A model generated the notes under the pieces. That model was not told where the DNA came from and ran no database searches. It was given only the letters and a program-made list of their open reading frames with translations. A stretch of 64,000 nucleotides of DNA from Herbaspirillum sp. SJZ107 (GTDB lineage: Bacteria > Pseudomonadota > Gammaproteobacteria > Burkholderiales > Burkholderiaceae_D): the NCBI RefSeq assembly GCF_006715485.1, contig NZ_VFNH01000005.1, positions 401,768 through 465,767 on the forward strand, read 5' to 3'. The stretch's first letter is position 1; each line of letters starts with the position of its first letter. Positions 27,092 through 36,033 of the stretch are shown piece by piece. The position numbers and the translations under genes were made by a program.

Positions 27092-28272
27092 CAGGTGCCT
27101 TCCTTCGGTGTGGGTGCGGCAGGCGACCCTGCGGCAGGCGACCGCGCGGCCGGGGCGGCGGCCGCGGGCGCACGTGCTGCCGGTACCGTGGCCGGCGCAG
27201 CGCCGCTGCGTGCCGGCGGCGTGGCCGCGGCCGGTCTGGCGCCAGGGGCCGTGCCGGCCGCTGCCGGCGCGGCCCCGTTGCTGGTCCCGTTAGCGCTCCC
27301 GTTGGCAGCAGGCGCTGCCGCCGGCAGCGGCTGCGCCGGCAGGGGCAGCGGCGGCACCGGCGCCATCTTCGGCAGGTTGCGTTTCGAGGTGGTGTTGCCG
27401 TTGGCCTTGGGCGCTTCTTCGGGCGGACGCGGCGCCGCCGGCTGGTCGGACATCACGACCAGCAGCTGGCGGTGGCGGTCGATGCCGGCCAGCGGCTGGC
27501 AGACCACGCGCCCGAAGGCGCCCTGGGCCACGTTCTCGACCTGCACCACCTTGGCCACGGCCAGGCCGGCCGGGTACATGCCGTCCAGGCCCGAGGTCAC
27601 CAGCACGTCGCCGACCTGGATATCGGCGTTCGGCGCCACGAAGCGCAGGTCGAGCAGGCCGGAGTGGCCGCGCCCGTAGGCGACGCTGCGCAGGCCGCTC
27701 CTCAGCACCTGCACCGGGATCGCCTGCTCTTTATCGGTCAGCAGCGTGACTTCGGACGTGAACGGGAACACGCGCGTCACCTGCCCCACCACGCCGGCAT
27801 TGTCGATCACCGGCAGGCCGAGCTTGACGCCGGCACGGGCGCCGCGGTCGAGCACCACGCGCCGCGTCGACGGGTCGCGCGCGTCGTACAGGATCTCGCT
27901 CATCATCGAATGCACCGGCAGGTGCTCGCGCGCCTCCATCAGGCGCCGCAGGTGGGCGTTCTCGGCCATCTGGAGCTGGGCCTGCTGCATGGCCTGGGCC
28001 TGCGCCACCTGCTGGCTCTTGAGGTCGCGCACTTCCTTCTGCAGGGCCGAGACCGAGGAAAAATAGTCGCCCATGTTGGACATGGCGTCGCGCGGCACCA
28101 GCGCCGCCATCTGCAGCGGGTACAGGACCGTGGCCGCGACCTGGCGTACCGCGTCGAGCGCATGCAGGCGCGCGTCGACCACCAGCAGCGCGATCGAGAC
28201 CAGGGCAAACACCGTCACCTTCACCCTCGCAGGGGCGCCTTGCTTGAAAAGCGGCGGAGGACTGTATTCCAT
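27091..28272 (-). CDS. mreC: Rod shape-determining protein MreC
   Basis: 393 residues from the ATG that gives MEYSPPPLFKQG, the usual beginning in this group; a TTG three codons earlier is less likely. A membrane helix (about 20-38), a coiled-coil stretch (about 70-110) and the beta-barrel domain (about 115-270) follow. The C-terminal ~120 residues are Ala/Pro-rich low complexity, longer than in the E. coli protein. MreC links MreB to PBP2 in the periplasm. Confidence 0.94.
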   Translation of the reverse strand: MEYSPPPLFKQGAPARVKVTVFALVSIALLVVDARLHALDAVRQVAATVLYPLQMAALVPRDAMSNMGDYFSSVSALQKEVRDLKSQQVAQAQAMQQAQLQMAENAHLRRLMEAREHLPVHSMMSEILYDARDPSTRRVVLDRGARAGVKLGLPVIDNAGVVGQVTRVFPFTSEVTLLTDKEQAIPVQVLRSGLRSVAYGRGHSGLLDLRFVAPNADIQVGDVLVTSGLDGMYPAGLAVAKVVQVENVAQGAFGRVVCQPLAGIDRHRQLLVVMSDQPAAPRPPEEAPKANGNTTSKRNLPKMAPVPPLPLPAQPLPAAAPAANGSANGTSNGAAPAAAGTAPGARPAAATPPARSGAAPATVPAARAPAAAAPAARSPAAGSPAAPTPKEGT

Positions 28273-28388
28273 GACTTTCAATAATGCGGGCGCGATGCGC
28301 CGGCAGCATCAATAATAGGAAGCAGCGCGGACAGGCGCCGTGGCTCGGCCACGCACCCTGTCCGCGCTGCCCTCATCGACGAGGTATC

Positions 28389-29432
28389 TTACTCGTACGA
28401 GAAGATCGAACCCAGCTTGTCCATGCGCTCCAGCGCCATGCCCGAGCCGCGCACCACGCAGGTCAGCGGGTCTTCGGCGACCAGCACCGGCAGGCCGGTT
28501 TCTTCCATCAGCAGGCGGTCCAGGTCGCGCAGCAGCGCGCCGCCGCCGGTCAGCATCATGCCCTTCTCGGCGATGTCGGCGCCCAGTTCCGGCGGAGTCT
28601 GCTCGAGGGCGTTCTTGACGGCCGAGACGATGTTGTTCAGCGGGTCGGTCAGGGCTTCCAGGATCTCGTTGCTCGAAATCGTGAACGAGCGCGGGATGCC
28701 TTCGGACAAATTGCGGCCCTTGACTTCCATTTCCTTGACTTCGGAACCCGGGAAGGCGGAACCGATGGCCTTCTTGATCGACTCGGCGGTCTGCTCGCCG
28801 ATCAGCATGCCGTAGTTGCGGCGGATGTAGTTGACGATCGCTTCGTCGAACTTGTCGCCGCCGACGCGCACCGAACCCTTGTAGACCATGCCGCCCAGCG
28901 AGATGATGCCGACTTCGGTGGTGCCGCCGCCGATGTCGACCACCATCGAGCCGGTCGCTTCCGAGACCGGCAGGCCGGCACCGATCGCGGCCGCCATCGG
29001 CTCTTCGATCAGGTAGACCTGCGAGGCGCCGGCGCCCAGCGCCGATTCGCGGATCGCACGGCGCTCGACCTGGGTCGAACCGCAAGGCACGCAGATGATG
29101 ATGCGCGGCGACGGGCGGAAGAACTTGGAGTCGTGGACCATGCGGATGAACTGCTTGAGCATCTGCTCGGTGACGGTGAAGTCGGCGATCACGCCATCCT
29201 TCATCGGGCGGATCGCCTCTATGTTGCCGGGCACCTTGCCGAGCATCTGCTTCGCTTCCTTGCCCACTGCCTGGATCGTTTTCTTGCCGTTCGGACCGCC
29301 TTCCTGGCGGATCGCGACGACCGAAGGCTCATCCAGCACGATGCCCAGGCCGCGCACATAGATCAGGGTGTTGGCGGTACCCAGGTCGATTGCCAGGTCG
29401 TTCGAGAAGTAGCTGCGTAGAAAACCAAACAT
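28389..29432 (-). CDS. mreB: Rod shape-determining protein MreB
   Basis: 347 residues, the same length as E. coli MreB. The start chosen gives MFGFLRSYFSNDLAIDLGTA; an in-frame codon six positions upstream (29450) is not conserved in the family. Actin-fold nucleotide motifs are visible: DLGTANT near residue 12, DIGGGTTEV near 160 and LTGGGALLRDLD near 290. MreB filaments guide side-wall synthesis. It heads the operon mreBCD-mrdA-rodA-rlpA. Confidence 0.96.
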   Translation of the reverse strand: MFGFLRSYFSNDLAIDLGTANTLIYVRGLGIVLDEPSVVAIRQEGGPNGKKTIQAVGKEAKQMLGKVPGNIEAIRPMKDGVIADFTVTEQMLKQFIRMVHDSKFFRPSPRIIICVPCGSTQVERRAIRESALGAGASQVYLIEEPMAAAIGAGLPVSEATGSMVVDIGGGTTEVGIISLGGMVYKGSVRVGGDKFDEAIVNYIRRNYGMLIGEQTAESIKKAIGSAFPGSEVKEMEVKGRNLSEGIPRSFTISSNEILEALTDPLNNIVSAVKNALEQTPPELGADIAEKGMMLTGGGALLRDLDRLLMEETGLPVLVAEDPLTCVVRGSGMALERMDKLGSIFSYE

Positions 29433-29752
29433 GTGTGTCCTGATGCGCACCTGATAGCGCTTGAATCGAACTTCGATTTTTCGAAGTCCCTAACATTAAT
29501 CGGGGAATCCTCGCCGCGACGGTTGAATCCGCATCGCGGGCTTGCATGCGCGGGAAGGCCGCTTTCACCCTCGAGAACGCATTAGCCCGCCATTCTACCT
29601 TATAATTTGGCGTTTAAATGCTGAAAAACGGGCGGTATCACCCCGATATCAGCCAGCGAGATCAGCGGTATTAGAAAGCTTTTATCAGCTTTAACGCGCC
29701 GTTATCCAAATTTCATCATCCGCACAACCATCTCCTGTTGCCCTCATTTGCC
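29433..29752. other. mreB-gatC divergent intergenic region (320 bases)
   Basis: No gene is seen here. It must hold promoters for the mre operon (-) and for gatCAB (+). A TATAAT at 29601-29606 on + is the best -10-like word, without a convincing -35. A small perfect hairpin, ACTTCGA-TTTT-TCGAAGT, lies at 29470-29487 within the likely mreB leader. The sequence is richer in A and T than the flanking genes. Confidence 0.5.
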
Positions 29753-30052
29753 ATGTCTCTGACACTTTCAGACGTAAAACGGATCGCCAACCTGGCCCAG
29801 CTCGATATGGACGACGCCCATGCCGAGATCGCACTGAGCGAACTGAACGGGATTTTCGCCCTGGCCGAACAAATGCAGGCGGTCGACACCACCGGTGTTG
29901 CGCCATTGTCGCAACCGCTGGCCGCCGTGCTCGCATTGCCGCTGCGTCTGCGCGACGACGTGGTGAGCGAAGAGAATCGCCGCGAAGACTACCAGGCGCC
30001 GGCGCCGAAAGCGCAAGACGGCCTTTATCTCGTGCCGAAGGTTATCGAATAA
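29753..30052 (+). CDS. gatC: Asp-tRNA(Asn)/Glu-tRNA(Gln) amidotransferase subunit C
   Basis: 99 residues from the ATG giving MSLTLSDVKRIANLAQL; an ATG five codons earlier is possible. GatC is a short helical chaperone that wraps the GatA-GatB interface. The C-terminus LYLVPKVIE is typical. First gene of gatCAB. Confidence 0.93.
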   Translation: MSLTLSDVKRIANLAQLDMDDAHAEIALSELNGIFALAEQMQAVDTTGVAPLSQPLAAVLALPLRLRDDVVSEENRREDYQAPAPKAQDGLYLVPKVIE

Positions 30053-30081
30053 ATATCAGCCAGGGATCGCCGTAAATCATC

Positions 30082-31557
30082 ATGCATAATAAAACCATCA
30101 AGGAGCTGTCCACGCTCCTGCATTCCAAACAGGTGTCCGCGACCGAACTGGCCCGGCATTATCTGGACCGCATCGCGGCCAGCCAGCACAACGCCTTCCT
30201 GGACGTGAATCCGGAACTGACGCTGGCCCAGGCCGCGGCTGCCGATGCGCGCCTGGCCGAAGGCAGCGCCGGTCTGCTGACCGGTATCCCGATCGCGCAC
30301 AAGGACATCTTCGTCACCAAGGGCTGGCGCTCGACCGCCGCCTCGAAGATGCTCGGCAACTATGTCAGCCCCTTCGATGCCACCGTGGTCGAAAAATTCG
30401 GCGACGCCGGCATGGTCACGCTGGGCAAGCTCAATTGCGACGAATTCGCGATGGGCTCGGCCAACGAGAACTCAAGCTTCGGCGCCGTGAAGAACCCGTG
30501 GGACGCATTGGCCGTGCCGGGCGGTTCGTCGGGCGGCTCGGCCGCCGCGATCGCCGCGCGCCTGGCCCCGGCCGCCACCGGCACCGACACCGGCGGCTCG
30601 ATCCGCCAGCCGGCCGCCTTCTGCGGCATCACCGGCATCAAGCCGACCTACGGCCGCGTGTCGCGCTACGGCATGATCGCCTTCGCCTCCTCGCTCGACC
30701 AGGGCGGCCCGATGGCGCGCACCGCCGAGGATTGCGCCCTGCTGCTGAACGAGATGGTCGGCTTCGACGGCCGCGACTCGACCAGCCTCACGGCTGACCA
30801 GGGCAACGCCCGCGAAGATTTCACGCGCGAGCTGAACGCCCCGCTGGCCGGCCTGCGCATCGGCGTGCCGAAGGAGTACTTCGGCGAAGGCCTGGCCGCG
30901 GACGTGGAGCAGGCCGTGCGCGCCGCGCTCGACGAATTCGTGAAACAGGGCGCGACCCTGGTCGAGATCTCGCTGCCGAAGACCTCGCTGTCGATCCCGG
31001 TGTACTACATCATCGCCCCGGCCGAAGCCTCGTCCAACCTGTCGCGCTTCGACGGCGTGCGCTACGGCTACCGCGCCCCGGAGTACACCGACCTGCAGGA
31101 CATGTACAAGAAGACCCGCGCGCAGGGCTTCGGCAAGGAAGTCCAGCGCCGCATCATGGTCGGCACCTACGTGCTGTGCCACGGCTACTACGACGCCTAC
31201 TACGTGCAGGCACAGAAGATCCGCCGCCTGATCGCCGACGATTTCCAGGCCGCGTTCAAGGACAAGTGCGACGTGATCATGGGCCCAGTGGCCCCGACCG
31301 TCGCCTGGGACCTCGGCGCGAAATCCGACGACCCGGTCGCCAACTACCTGGCCGACATCTTCACGCTGTCGACCAGCCTGGCGGGCCTGCCCGGGATGTC
31401 GATCCCGGTCGGCTTCGGACAAGGCGAAAAGAACGCCAAGCGTCCGGTCGGCCTGCAGATCATCGGCAACTACTTCAGCGAAGCCAAGCTGCTGAACATC
31501 GCGCACCAGTACCAGCAGGCTACGAACTGGCACCAACAGGCGCCTGAAGGTGTCTAA
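30082..31557 (+). CDS. gatA: Asp-tRNA(Asn)/Glu-tRNA(Gln) amidotransferase subunit A
   Basis: 491 residues, amidase-signature family. The catalytic triad is visible: Lys in IAHKDIFVTKG near residue 76, the cis-Ser in GGSSGGSAAA near 152 and the nucleophile in GTDTGGSIRQPA near 175. GatA releases ammonia from glutamine and passes it to GatB. It lies 29 bases after gatC and 27 before gatB. Confidence 0.96.
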   Translation: MHNKTIKELSTLLHSKQVSATELARHYLDRIAASQHNAFLDVNPELTLAQAAAADARLAEGSAGLLTGIPIAHKDIFVTKGWRSTAASKMLGNYVSPFDATVVEKFGDAGMVTLGKLNCDEFAMGSANENSSFGAVKNPWDALAVPGGSSGGSAAAIAARLAPAATGTDTGGSIRQPAAFCGITGIKPTYGRVSRYGMIAFASSLDQGGPMARTAEDCALLLNEMVGFDGRDSTSLTADQGNAREDFTRELNAPLAGLRIGVPKEYFGEGLAADVEQAVRAALDEFVKQGATLVEISLPKTSLSIPVYYIIAPAEASSNLSRFDGVRYGYRAPEYTDLQDMYKKTRAQGFGKEVQRRIMVGTYVLCHGYYDAYYVQAQKIRRLIADDFQAAFKDKCDVIMGPVAPTVAWDLGAKSDDPVANYLADIFTLSTSLAGLPGMSIPVGFGQGEKNAKRPVGLQIIGNYFSEAKLLNIAHQYQQATNWHQQAPEGV

Positions 31558-31584
31558 CGCCTGACGCACGAAAGAGAGAATAAT

Positions 31585-33045
31585 ATGCAATGGGAAGTCG
31601 TCATCGGTCTTGAGAACCACGTCCAGCTCACGACCAACTCGAAAATCTTCAGCGGCAGCTCGATCCGCTTCGGCGCCGAGCCCAACACCCAGGCCAGCCC
31701 GGTCGACCTGGCGCTGCCGGGCGTGCTGCCGGTGCTGAACCACGGCGCCGTCGAGCGCGCGATCCGCTTCGGCCTGGCGGTCGGCGCGAAAATCGCGCCG
31801 CAGTCGATCTTCGCGCGCAAGAACTATTTTTATCCGGACCTGCCGAAGGGCTACCAGATCAGCCAGATGGACGATCCGGTGGTCCAGGGCGGCACCATCA
31901 GCTTCGCCTATGAGAAAGACGGCAAGCTGGAGACGAAAACCGTCAACCTGACCCGTGCCCACCTGGAAGAGGATGCCGGTAAATCGCTGCACGAGGATTA
32001 CGCCGGCATGAGCGGCATCGACCTCAACCGCGCCGGCACGCCGCTGCTCGAGATCGTGTCCGAGCCGGAAATGCGCAGCGCCGCCGAAGCGGTCGCCTAT
32101 GCGAAAGCGCTGCACGCACTGGTGATGTGGCTGGGCGTCTGCGACGGCAACATGCAGGAAGGCTCGTTCCGCTGCGACGTCAACGTCTCGGTGCGCCCGG
32201 TCGGCCAGAAGGAATTCGGTACCCGCTGCGAGATCAAGAACCTGAACTCCTTCCGCTTCATGGAAGAAGCGATCCACTACGAAGTGCGGCGCCAGATCGA
32301 GCTGATCGAGGACGGCGGCAAGGTCATCCAGGCGACCCGCCTGTGGGACCCGGACCGCAAGGAAACCCGTTCCATGCGCACCAAGGAAGACGCCCAGGAT
32401 TACCGCTACTTCCCGGACCCGGACCTGCCGCCGCTCGTCATCCAGCAGGACTGGATCGAGCGCATCAAGGCCAGCATGCCGGAACTGCCGGCCGCCATGC
32501 GCGACCGCTTCATCAAGGACTACGGCCTGCCCGAGTACGACGCCCTGATCCTGACCGGTTCGCAGGTCATGGCCACCTACTACGAAGCGGTGGTGGCCAA
32601 GGCCGGCAAGGACAACGCCAAGGCCGCCGCCAACTGGATGATGGGCGACGTGTCGTCGACCCTGAACCGCGAGGGCGTCGACCTGGCCGAGTCGCCGGTC
32701 GAAGCCTCGCAGCTGGCGCTGCTGCTCAAGCGCATCGCCGACGGCACCATCTCGAACAAGGCGGCCAAGGAAGTGTTCGCCGCGATGTGGGAAGCGAAAT
32801 CGGAAGACGAGCACCTGGCCGACATCGTAATCGAACAGAAGGGCCTGAAGCAGATCTCGGACACCGGCGCGCTGGAAGCGATCGTCGACGAGGTCCTGGC
32901 TGCCAACGCCAAGTCGGTCGAGCAGTACCGCGCCGGCAAGGAAGCGGCGATCAATGCGCTGATCGGCCAGACCATGAAGGCCTCCAAGGGCAAGGCCAAT
33001 CCGGCGCAGGTGACGGAGCTGCTGAAGAAGAAGCTGGCGGGTTGA
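31585..33045 (+). CDS. gatB: Asp-tRNA(Asn)/Glu-tRNA(Gln) amidotransferase subunit B
   Basis: 486 residues. The N-terminal kinase/amidotransferase domain starts WEVVIGLENHVQL and has FARKNYFYPDLPKGYQ; the C-terminal YqeY-like tRNA-binding region (about 410-486) ends in the Lys-rich LLKKKLAG. GatB phosphorylates and amidates misacylated tRNA. The presence of gatCAB indicates indirect charging of Asn- or Gln-tRNA in this organism. A GAGAGAA site precedes the ATG. A terminator follows. Confidence 0.96.
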   Translation: MQWEVVIGLENHVQLTTNSKIFSGSSIRFGAEPNTQASPVDLALPGVLPVLNHGAVERAIRFGLAVGAKIAPQSIFARKNYFYPDLPKGYQISQMDDPVVQGGTISFAYEKDGKLETKTVNLTRAHLEEDAGKSLHEDYAGMSGIDLNRAGTPLLEIVSEPEMRSAAEAVAYAKALHALVMWLGVCDGNMQEGSFRCDVNVSVRPVGQKEFGTRCEIKNLNSFRFMEEAIHYEVRRQIELIEDGGKVIQATRLWDPDRKETRSMRTKEDAQDYRYFPDPDLPPLVIQQDWIERIKASMPELPAAMRDRFIKDYGLPEYDALILTGSQVMATYYEAVVAKAGKDNAKAAANWMMGDVSSTLNREGVDLAESPVEASQLALLLKRIADGTISNKAAKEVFAAMWEAKSEDEHLADIVIEQKGLKQISDTGALEAIVDEVLAANAKSVEQYRAGKEAAINALIGQTMKASKGKANPAQVTELLKKKLAG

Positions 33046-33064
33046 TTCTTTCCGTGTTGTATCG

Positions 33065-33090
33065 AAAAACCGGGCTTGCCCGGTTTTTTT
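33065..33090 (+). terminator. Intrinsic terminator after gatB
   Basis: AACCGGGC (33068-33075) and GCCCGGTT (33078-33085) form a stem, followed by a run of T to 33090. It lies 20 bases after the gatB stop. Confidence 0.88.
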
Positions 33091-33192
33091 ATGCTGGTGT
33101 TCATACTGGTGTTTATTCCGCTGCGTCCCGCTGAAATCGAAAGACAAGCCGGATCGTTATAATCCGGCGATATCCTTTCGAGGAATGGTCCG

Positions 33193-33936
33193 ATGCGCAA
33201 AGCTGCCCTGTCCTGTCTCCTCCCCCTGCTGTTCGGCGTGGCCGGCGCCCGCGCCGATGGCGGCAGCGAAGAACCCACCCAAGTGTATGTCGCCGACGGC
33301 GAACTGGTGTACGTCGGCCTGCTCGAGCCCCACGCCAACGCGCGCCTGTTCGCGCTGTACGACAGCCTCGCCGACAAGCCGGCCGTGCTGTCGATCCGCA
33401 GCCGCGGCGGCACCACCAGCTACGGGCTGGCGCTGGGCCGCTGGGTGCGCGACCACAAGCTCGACGTGAAGGTGATGGAATACTGCATGTCGTCCTGCGC
33501 CAACTACGTGTTCCCGGCCGGGATCCACAAGCTGGTCAGCAACTTCGCCGTGATCGGCTTCCACGGTGGCCTCAGCAGCAAGACCTTCCAGTTCGACCCC
33601 GCCACGCAACAGATGCTGGACGCCCTGCCGCCCGACAAACGCAAGGCGATGCTGGACCAGATCGCTTCCACCATCAAGGACGACGCACGGCAGGAACAGG
33701 CGTATTTCAGGACGCTCGGCGTGCGCGCCGACTACGTCACGCTGGGCCAGGAAGAGCGCTACCAGCGGCGCCAGCGCAGCGATCCGAACGCGGTCGGCTG
33801 GACGTATTCGCTGGACGATTTCGCGCGCCTGGGCGTGCGCGACATCACGGTCATCAATCCGCCCTGGCGGCCCGGCAGTGCCCTGAAAAACATGTCGTTC
33901 GAGGTGCTCAGGCTGGACGAGTCAGGCCGCGATTGA
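33193..33936 (+). CDS. Predicted periplasmic ClpP/crotonase-fold protein
   Basis: 247 residues with a signal peptide (to about residue 21, AGARA). Three segments resemble the COG3904-type ClpP-fold proteins: SIRSRGGTTSYGLALG (67-82), the CMSSC motif (98-102, candidate nucleophile Ser100) and VIGFHGG (120-126, candidate base His124). Two cysteines flank the serine and could pair. A protease or esterase role is suggested but not shown. GAGGAA precedes the ATG. Its 3' end overlaps the end of the TetR gene by 15 bases. Confidence 0.6.
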   Translation: MRKAALSCLLPLLFGVAGARADGGSEEPTQVYVADGELVYVGLLEPHANARLFALYDSLADKPAVLSIRSRGGTTSYGLALGRWVRDHKLDVKVMEYCMSSCANYVFPAGIHKLVSNFAVIGFHGGLSSKTFQFDPATQQMLDALPPDKRKAMLDQIASTIKDDARQEQAYFRTLGVRADYVTLGQEERYQRRQRSDPNAVGWTYSLDDFARLGVRDITVINPPWRPGSALKNMSFEVLRLDESGRD

Positions 33937-34521
33937 GGCTGGCCCGCCCTCCAGCAAGGCCAGCGCCTGCTGCCGCGCCGCGGCGCGCAGGGAGGCACGC
34001 AGCGCCGCGTCGTCGGTGGTGCGTGCCAGCACCATGCCGCCGACGCACAGCGCCACGATCGCCTGCGCCCGCTGCGCGCCGTCGGGTCTATCCTCCAGCG
34101 CCCGGGCATACACGTCGGTCAGGTTGCGGATCAGCTGCGTATAAGCCTTTTGCGGCGACAGTCCGGCACGCGCCACGTCGCCCGGCAAGGCGTACAGCGG
34201 ACAGTGGTGGTCGACGTTGTCGAACACCTCGTCGCACAGGTAGACGTCGAGCAGCATGCGCGCCAGCTGCATCGGCGCCGGCGCCGGCGTGGCGGCGGCG
34301 TCGGGGCGGAACGGATTGCAGGTCGTGAAACTGGCGACGGCGGCCGCATACAGCGCGTCCTTGCTGTCGAAATGATGGTAGAAGCCGCCGCGCGTCAGCC
34401 CCGCTTCAAGCATGATGCGGTCGATCGACACCTGCTCGAAGCCGTGGCGGTTGAACAGGCGCCGCGCCGCGCCGACGATGCGCGCCCGCGTCTGCGCCTT
34501 GTGTTCGCTGCTGTAGGGCAT
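33922..34521 (-). CDS. TetR family transcriptional regulator
   Basis: 199 residues. The N-terminal helix-turn-helix is clear (about residues 8-55: RARIVGAARRLFNRHGFEQVSIDRIML and GLTRGGFYHHFDSKDALY). The C-terminal ligand domain has a Cys in DNVDHHCPLYAL near residue 105. It is divergent from a glutathione S-transferase gene, with a perfect palindrome in the 101-base gap. It most likely represses that gene, and itself, in response to an electrophile or similar ligand. Confidence 0.9.
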   Translation of the reverse strand: MPYSSEHKAQTRARIVGAARRLFNRHGFEQVSIDRIMLEAGLTRGGFYHHFDSKDALYAAAVASFTTCNPFRPDAAATPAPAPMQLARMLLDVYLCDEVFDNVDHHCPLYALPGDVARAGLSPQKAYTQLIRNLTDVYARALEDRPDGAQRAQAIVALCVGGMVLARTTDDAALRASLRAAARQQALALLEGGPASIAA

Positions 34522-34558
34522 GTCGCGCCTCCTTCGGCACCATTATCCGCCGATCCAG

Positions 34559-34578
34559 AATATGTTCTTGAACATATT
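34559..34578. promoter_or_regulatory. Probable TetR operator between the regulator and GST genes
   Basis: AATATGTTC-TT-GAACATATT is a perfect 9-base inverted repeat with a 2-base centre. It overlaps a candidate -35 (TTGAAC, 34568-34573) for the GST gene; TATCCT at 34590-34595 would be the -10 with a 16-base spacer. Binding here would block GST transcription. The assignment to the neighbouring TetR is inference. Confidence 0.7.
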
Positions 34579-34622
34579 ATGCGTCTGCGTATCCTCGCCC
34601 TTGTTCACCACGAGGAGACACC

Positions 34623-35273
34623 ATGATCACGTTGACCACCTTCCGCATGGTCCCGCCGTTCGCCGCGGGCTACGTGCGCGACCTGCGCGTGCGCTGGGCG
34701 CTGGAGGAAGCCGGCCTGCCCTATATGCTGCGCCTGATCGACTTCGACGACAGGAATACGCCTGCCTACCGCCGCGAACAGCCGTTCGGCCAGATCCCGC
34801 TCCTGCAGGACGGCGCTGTGCAGGTGTTCGAATCCGGCGCCATCCTGATGCACCTGGGCGAGCGCTGCACGGCGCTGATGCCGCCCGAGCCGGCCGCGCG
34901 CACGCGCGTGGCGACGTGGATGTTCGCGGCGCTGAATTCGGTAGAACCTTATTTCGCCAGGCTGGCCGAGCTCGACGTATTCTTCGCCGACGCCCCATGG
35001 GCCGCCGGCAGCCGCCCGGTGCTGGAAGAGATGGCGCTCACGCGCCTGCACGACTTGGACCGGGTGCTGGCCGGCCGCGACTGGCTGGCCGGCGATTTCA
35101 GTGCCGCCGACATCCTGATGACCACGGTGCTGCGCCTGCTCGACGGCTGCGGCCTGGCGGCGCGCTTCGGGAACGTGAGCGCCTACATGGCGCGCTGCAT
35201 GGCGCGGCCCGCCTTCCGCAAGGCGCTGGCCGCCCAGCTGGCGCTGTATGCGCCAGCGCGCGAGATGGCCTGA
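34623..35273 (+). CDS. Glutathione S-transferase family protein
   Basis: 216 residues. The N-terminal thioredoxin-like domain (about 1-82) has VRWALEEAGLPY, PFGQIPLLQDG with cis-Pro, and VFESGAILMHL (the glutathione-contact E-S pair). The helical C-terminal domain contains FSAADILMTTVLR. GAGGAG lies 7 bases upstream of the ATG. The electrophilic substrate is not known. The gene is divergent from the TetR gene and probably under its control. Confidence 0.9.
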   Translation: MITLTTFRMVPPFAAGYVRDLRVRWALEEAGLPYMLRLIDFDDRNTPAYRREQPFGQIPLLQDGAVQVFESGAILMHLGERCTALMPPEPAARTRVATWMFAALNSVEPYFARLAELDVFFADAPWAAGSRPVLEEMALTRLHDLDRVLAGRDWLAGDFSAADILMTTVLRLLDGCGLAARFGNVSAYMARCMARPAFRKALAAQLALYAPAREMA

Positions 35274-35306
35274 AGCGCCGCCAGGCGGGGTCAGGCCACT
35301 TCCGGA

Positions 35307-35960
35307 TTACACCCCGTACTGCGCGCGATACGCCGCCACCGCCGCCTTGTGCTCGCCCAGCGACGGATCCGCCTCCAGGTAGCCGAACAGATCGGCCAGG
35401 TTGGCGATCGAGATCACCGGGATGCCGTAGTTCTGGCTGACTTCCTGCACCGCCGACAGTGGCGACAGCACGCCATCCTTGCCGCCGCGTTCCATGCGGT
35501 CGAGCGCAATCAGCACGGCGGCCGGTTCGGCGCCGGCGGCGCGGATCATGGCCACCGATTCGCGCACCGAGGTGCCGGCCGAGATCACGTCGTCGATGAT
35601 GACGACCTTGCCTTTGAGACCGGCGCCGACGATGGTGCCGCCTTCGCCGTGGTCCTTGGCTTCCTTGCGGTTGTAGGCGAACGAAGTATTGTGGCCCTTG
35701 GCCGCCAGCGCCACCGCGGTCGCGGAGGCCAGCGTGATGCCCTTGTAGGCCGGACCGAACAGCATGTCGAACTCGACGCCGGAGTCGATCAGGGTCTGGG
35801 CGTAGAACTGGGCCAGCTGGCCCAGGGTGGCGCCGTCGTGGAACAGGCCGGCGTTGAAGAAGTACGGCGACAGGCGCCCCGCCTTGGTCGTGAATTGACC
35901 GAATTTCAAGACCCCGGCCTCGACCGAAAACGCGATAAATTGTTGGCGCAGATTGCTCAT
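35307..35960 (-). CDS. pyrE: Orotate phosphoribosyltransferase
   Basis: 217 residues from MSNLRQQFIAFSVEAG; an in-frame codon 16 positions upstream is not conserved. The PRPP-binding signature VVIIDDVISAGTS lies near residue 120. PyrE joins orotate and PRPP to give OMP in pyrimidine synthesis. The gene is single, with 33 bases to the convergent GST gene. Confidence 0.95.
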   Translation of the reverse strand: MSNLRQQFIAFSVEAGVLKFGQFTTKAGRLSPYFFNAGLFHDGATLGQLAQFYAQTLIDSGVEFDMLFGPAYKGITLASATAVALAAKGHNTSFAYNRKEAKDHGEGGTIVGAGLKGKVVIIDDVISAGTSVRESVAMIRAAGAEPAAVLIALDRMERGGKDGVLSPLSAVQEVSQNYGIPVISIANLADLFGYLEADPSLGEHKAAVAAYRAQYGV

Positions 35961-36033
35961 GACTTCCCCTGGATTCGAAAGCCCGTATTGTAATGCGCGC
36001 CGCACCATCCGGGTGCCAGCCGCCGCCGCGGTG

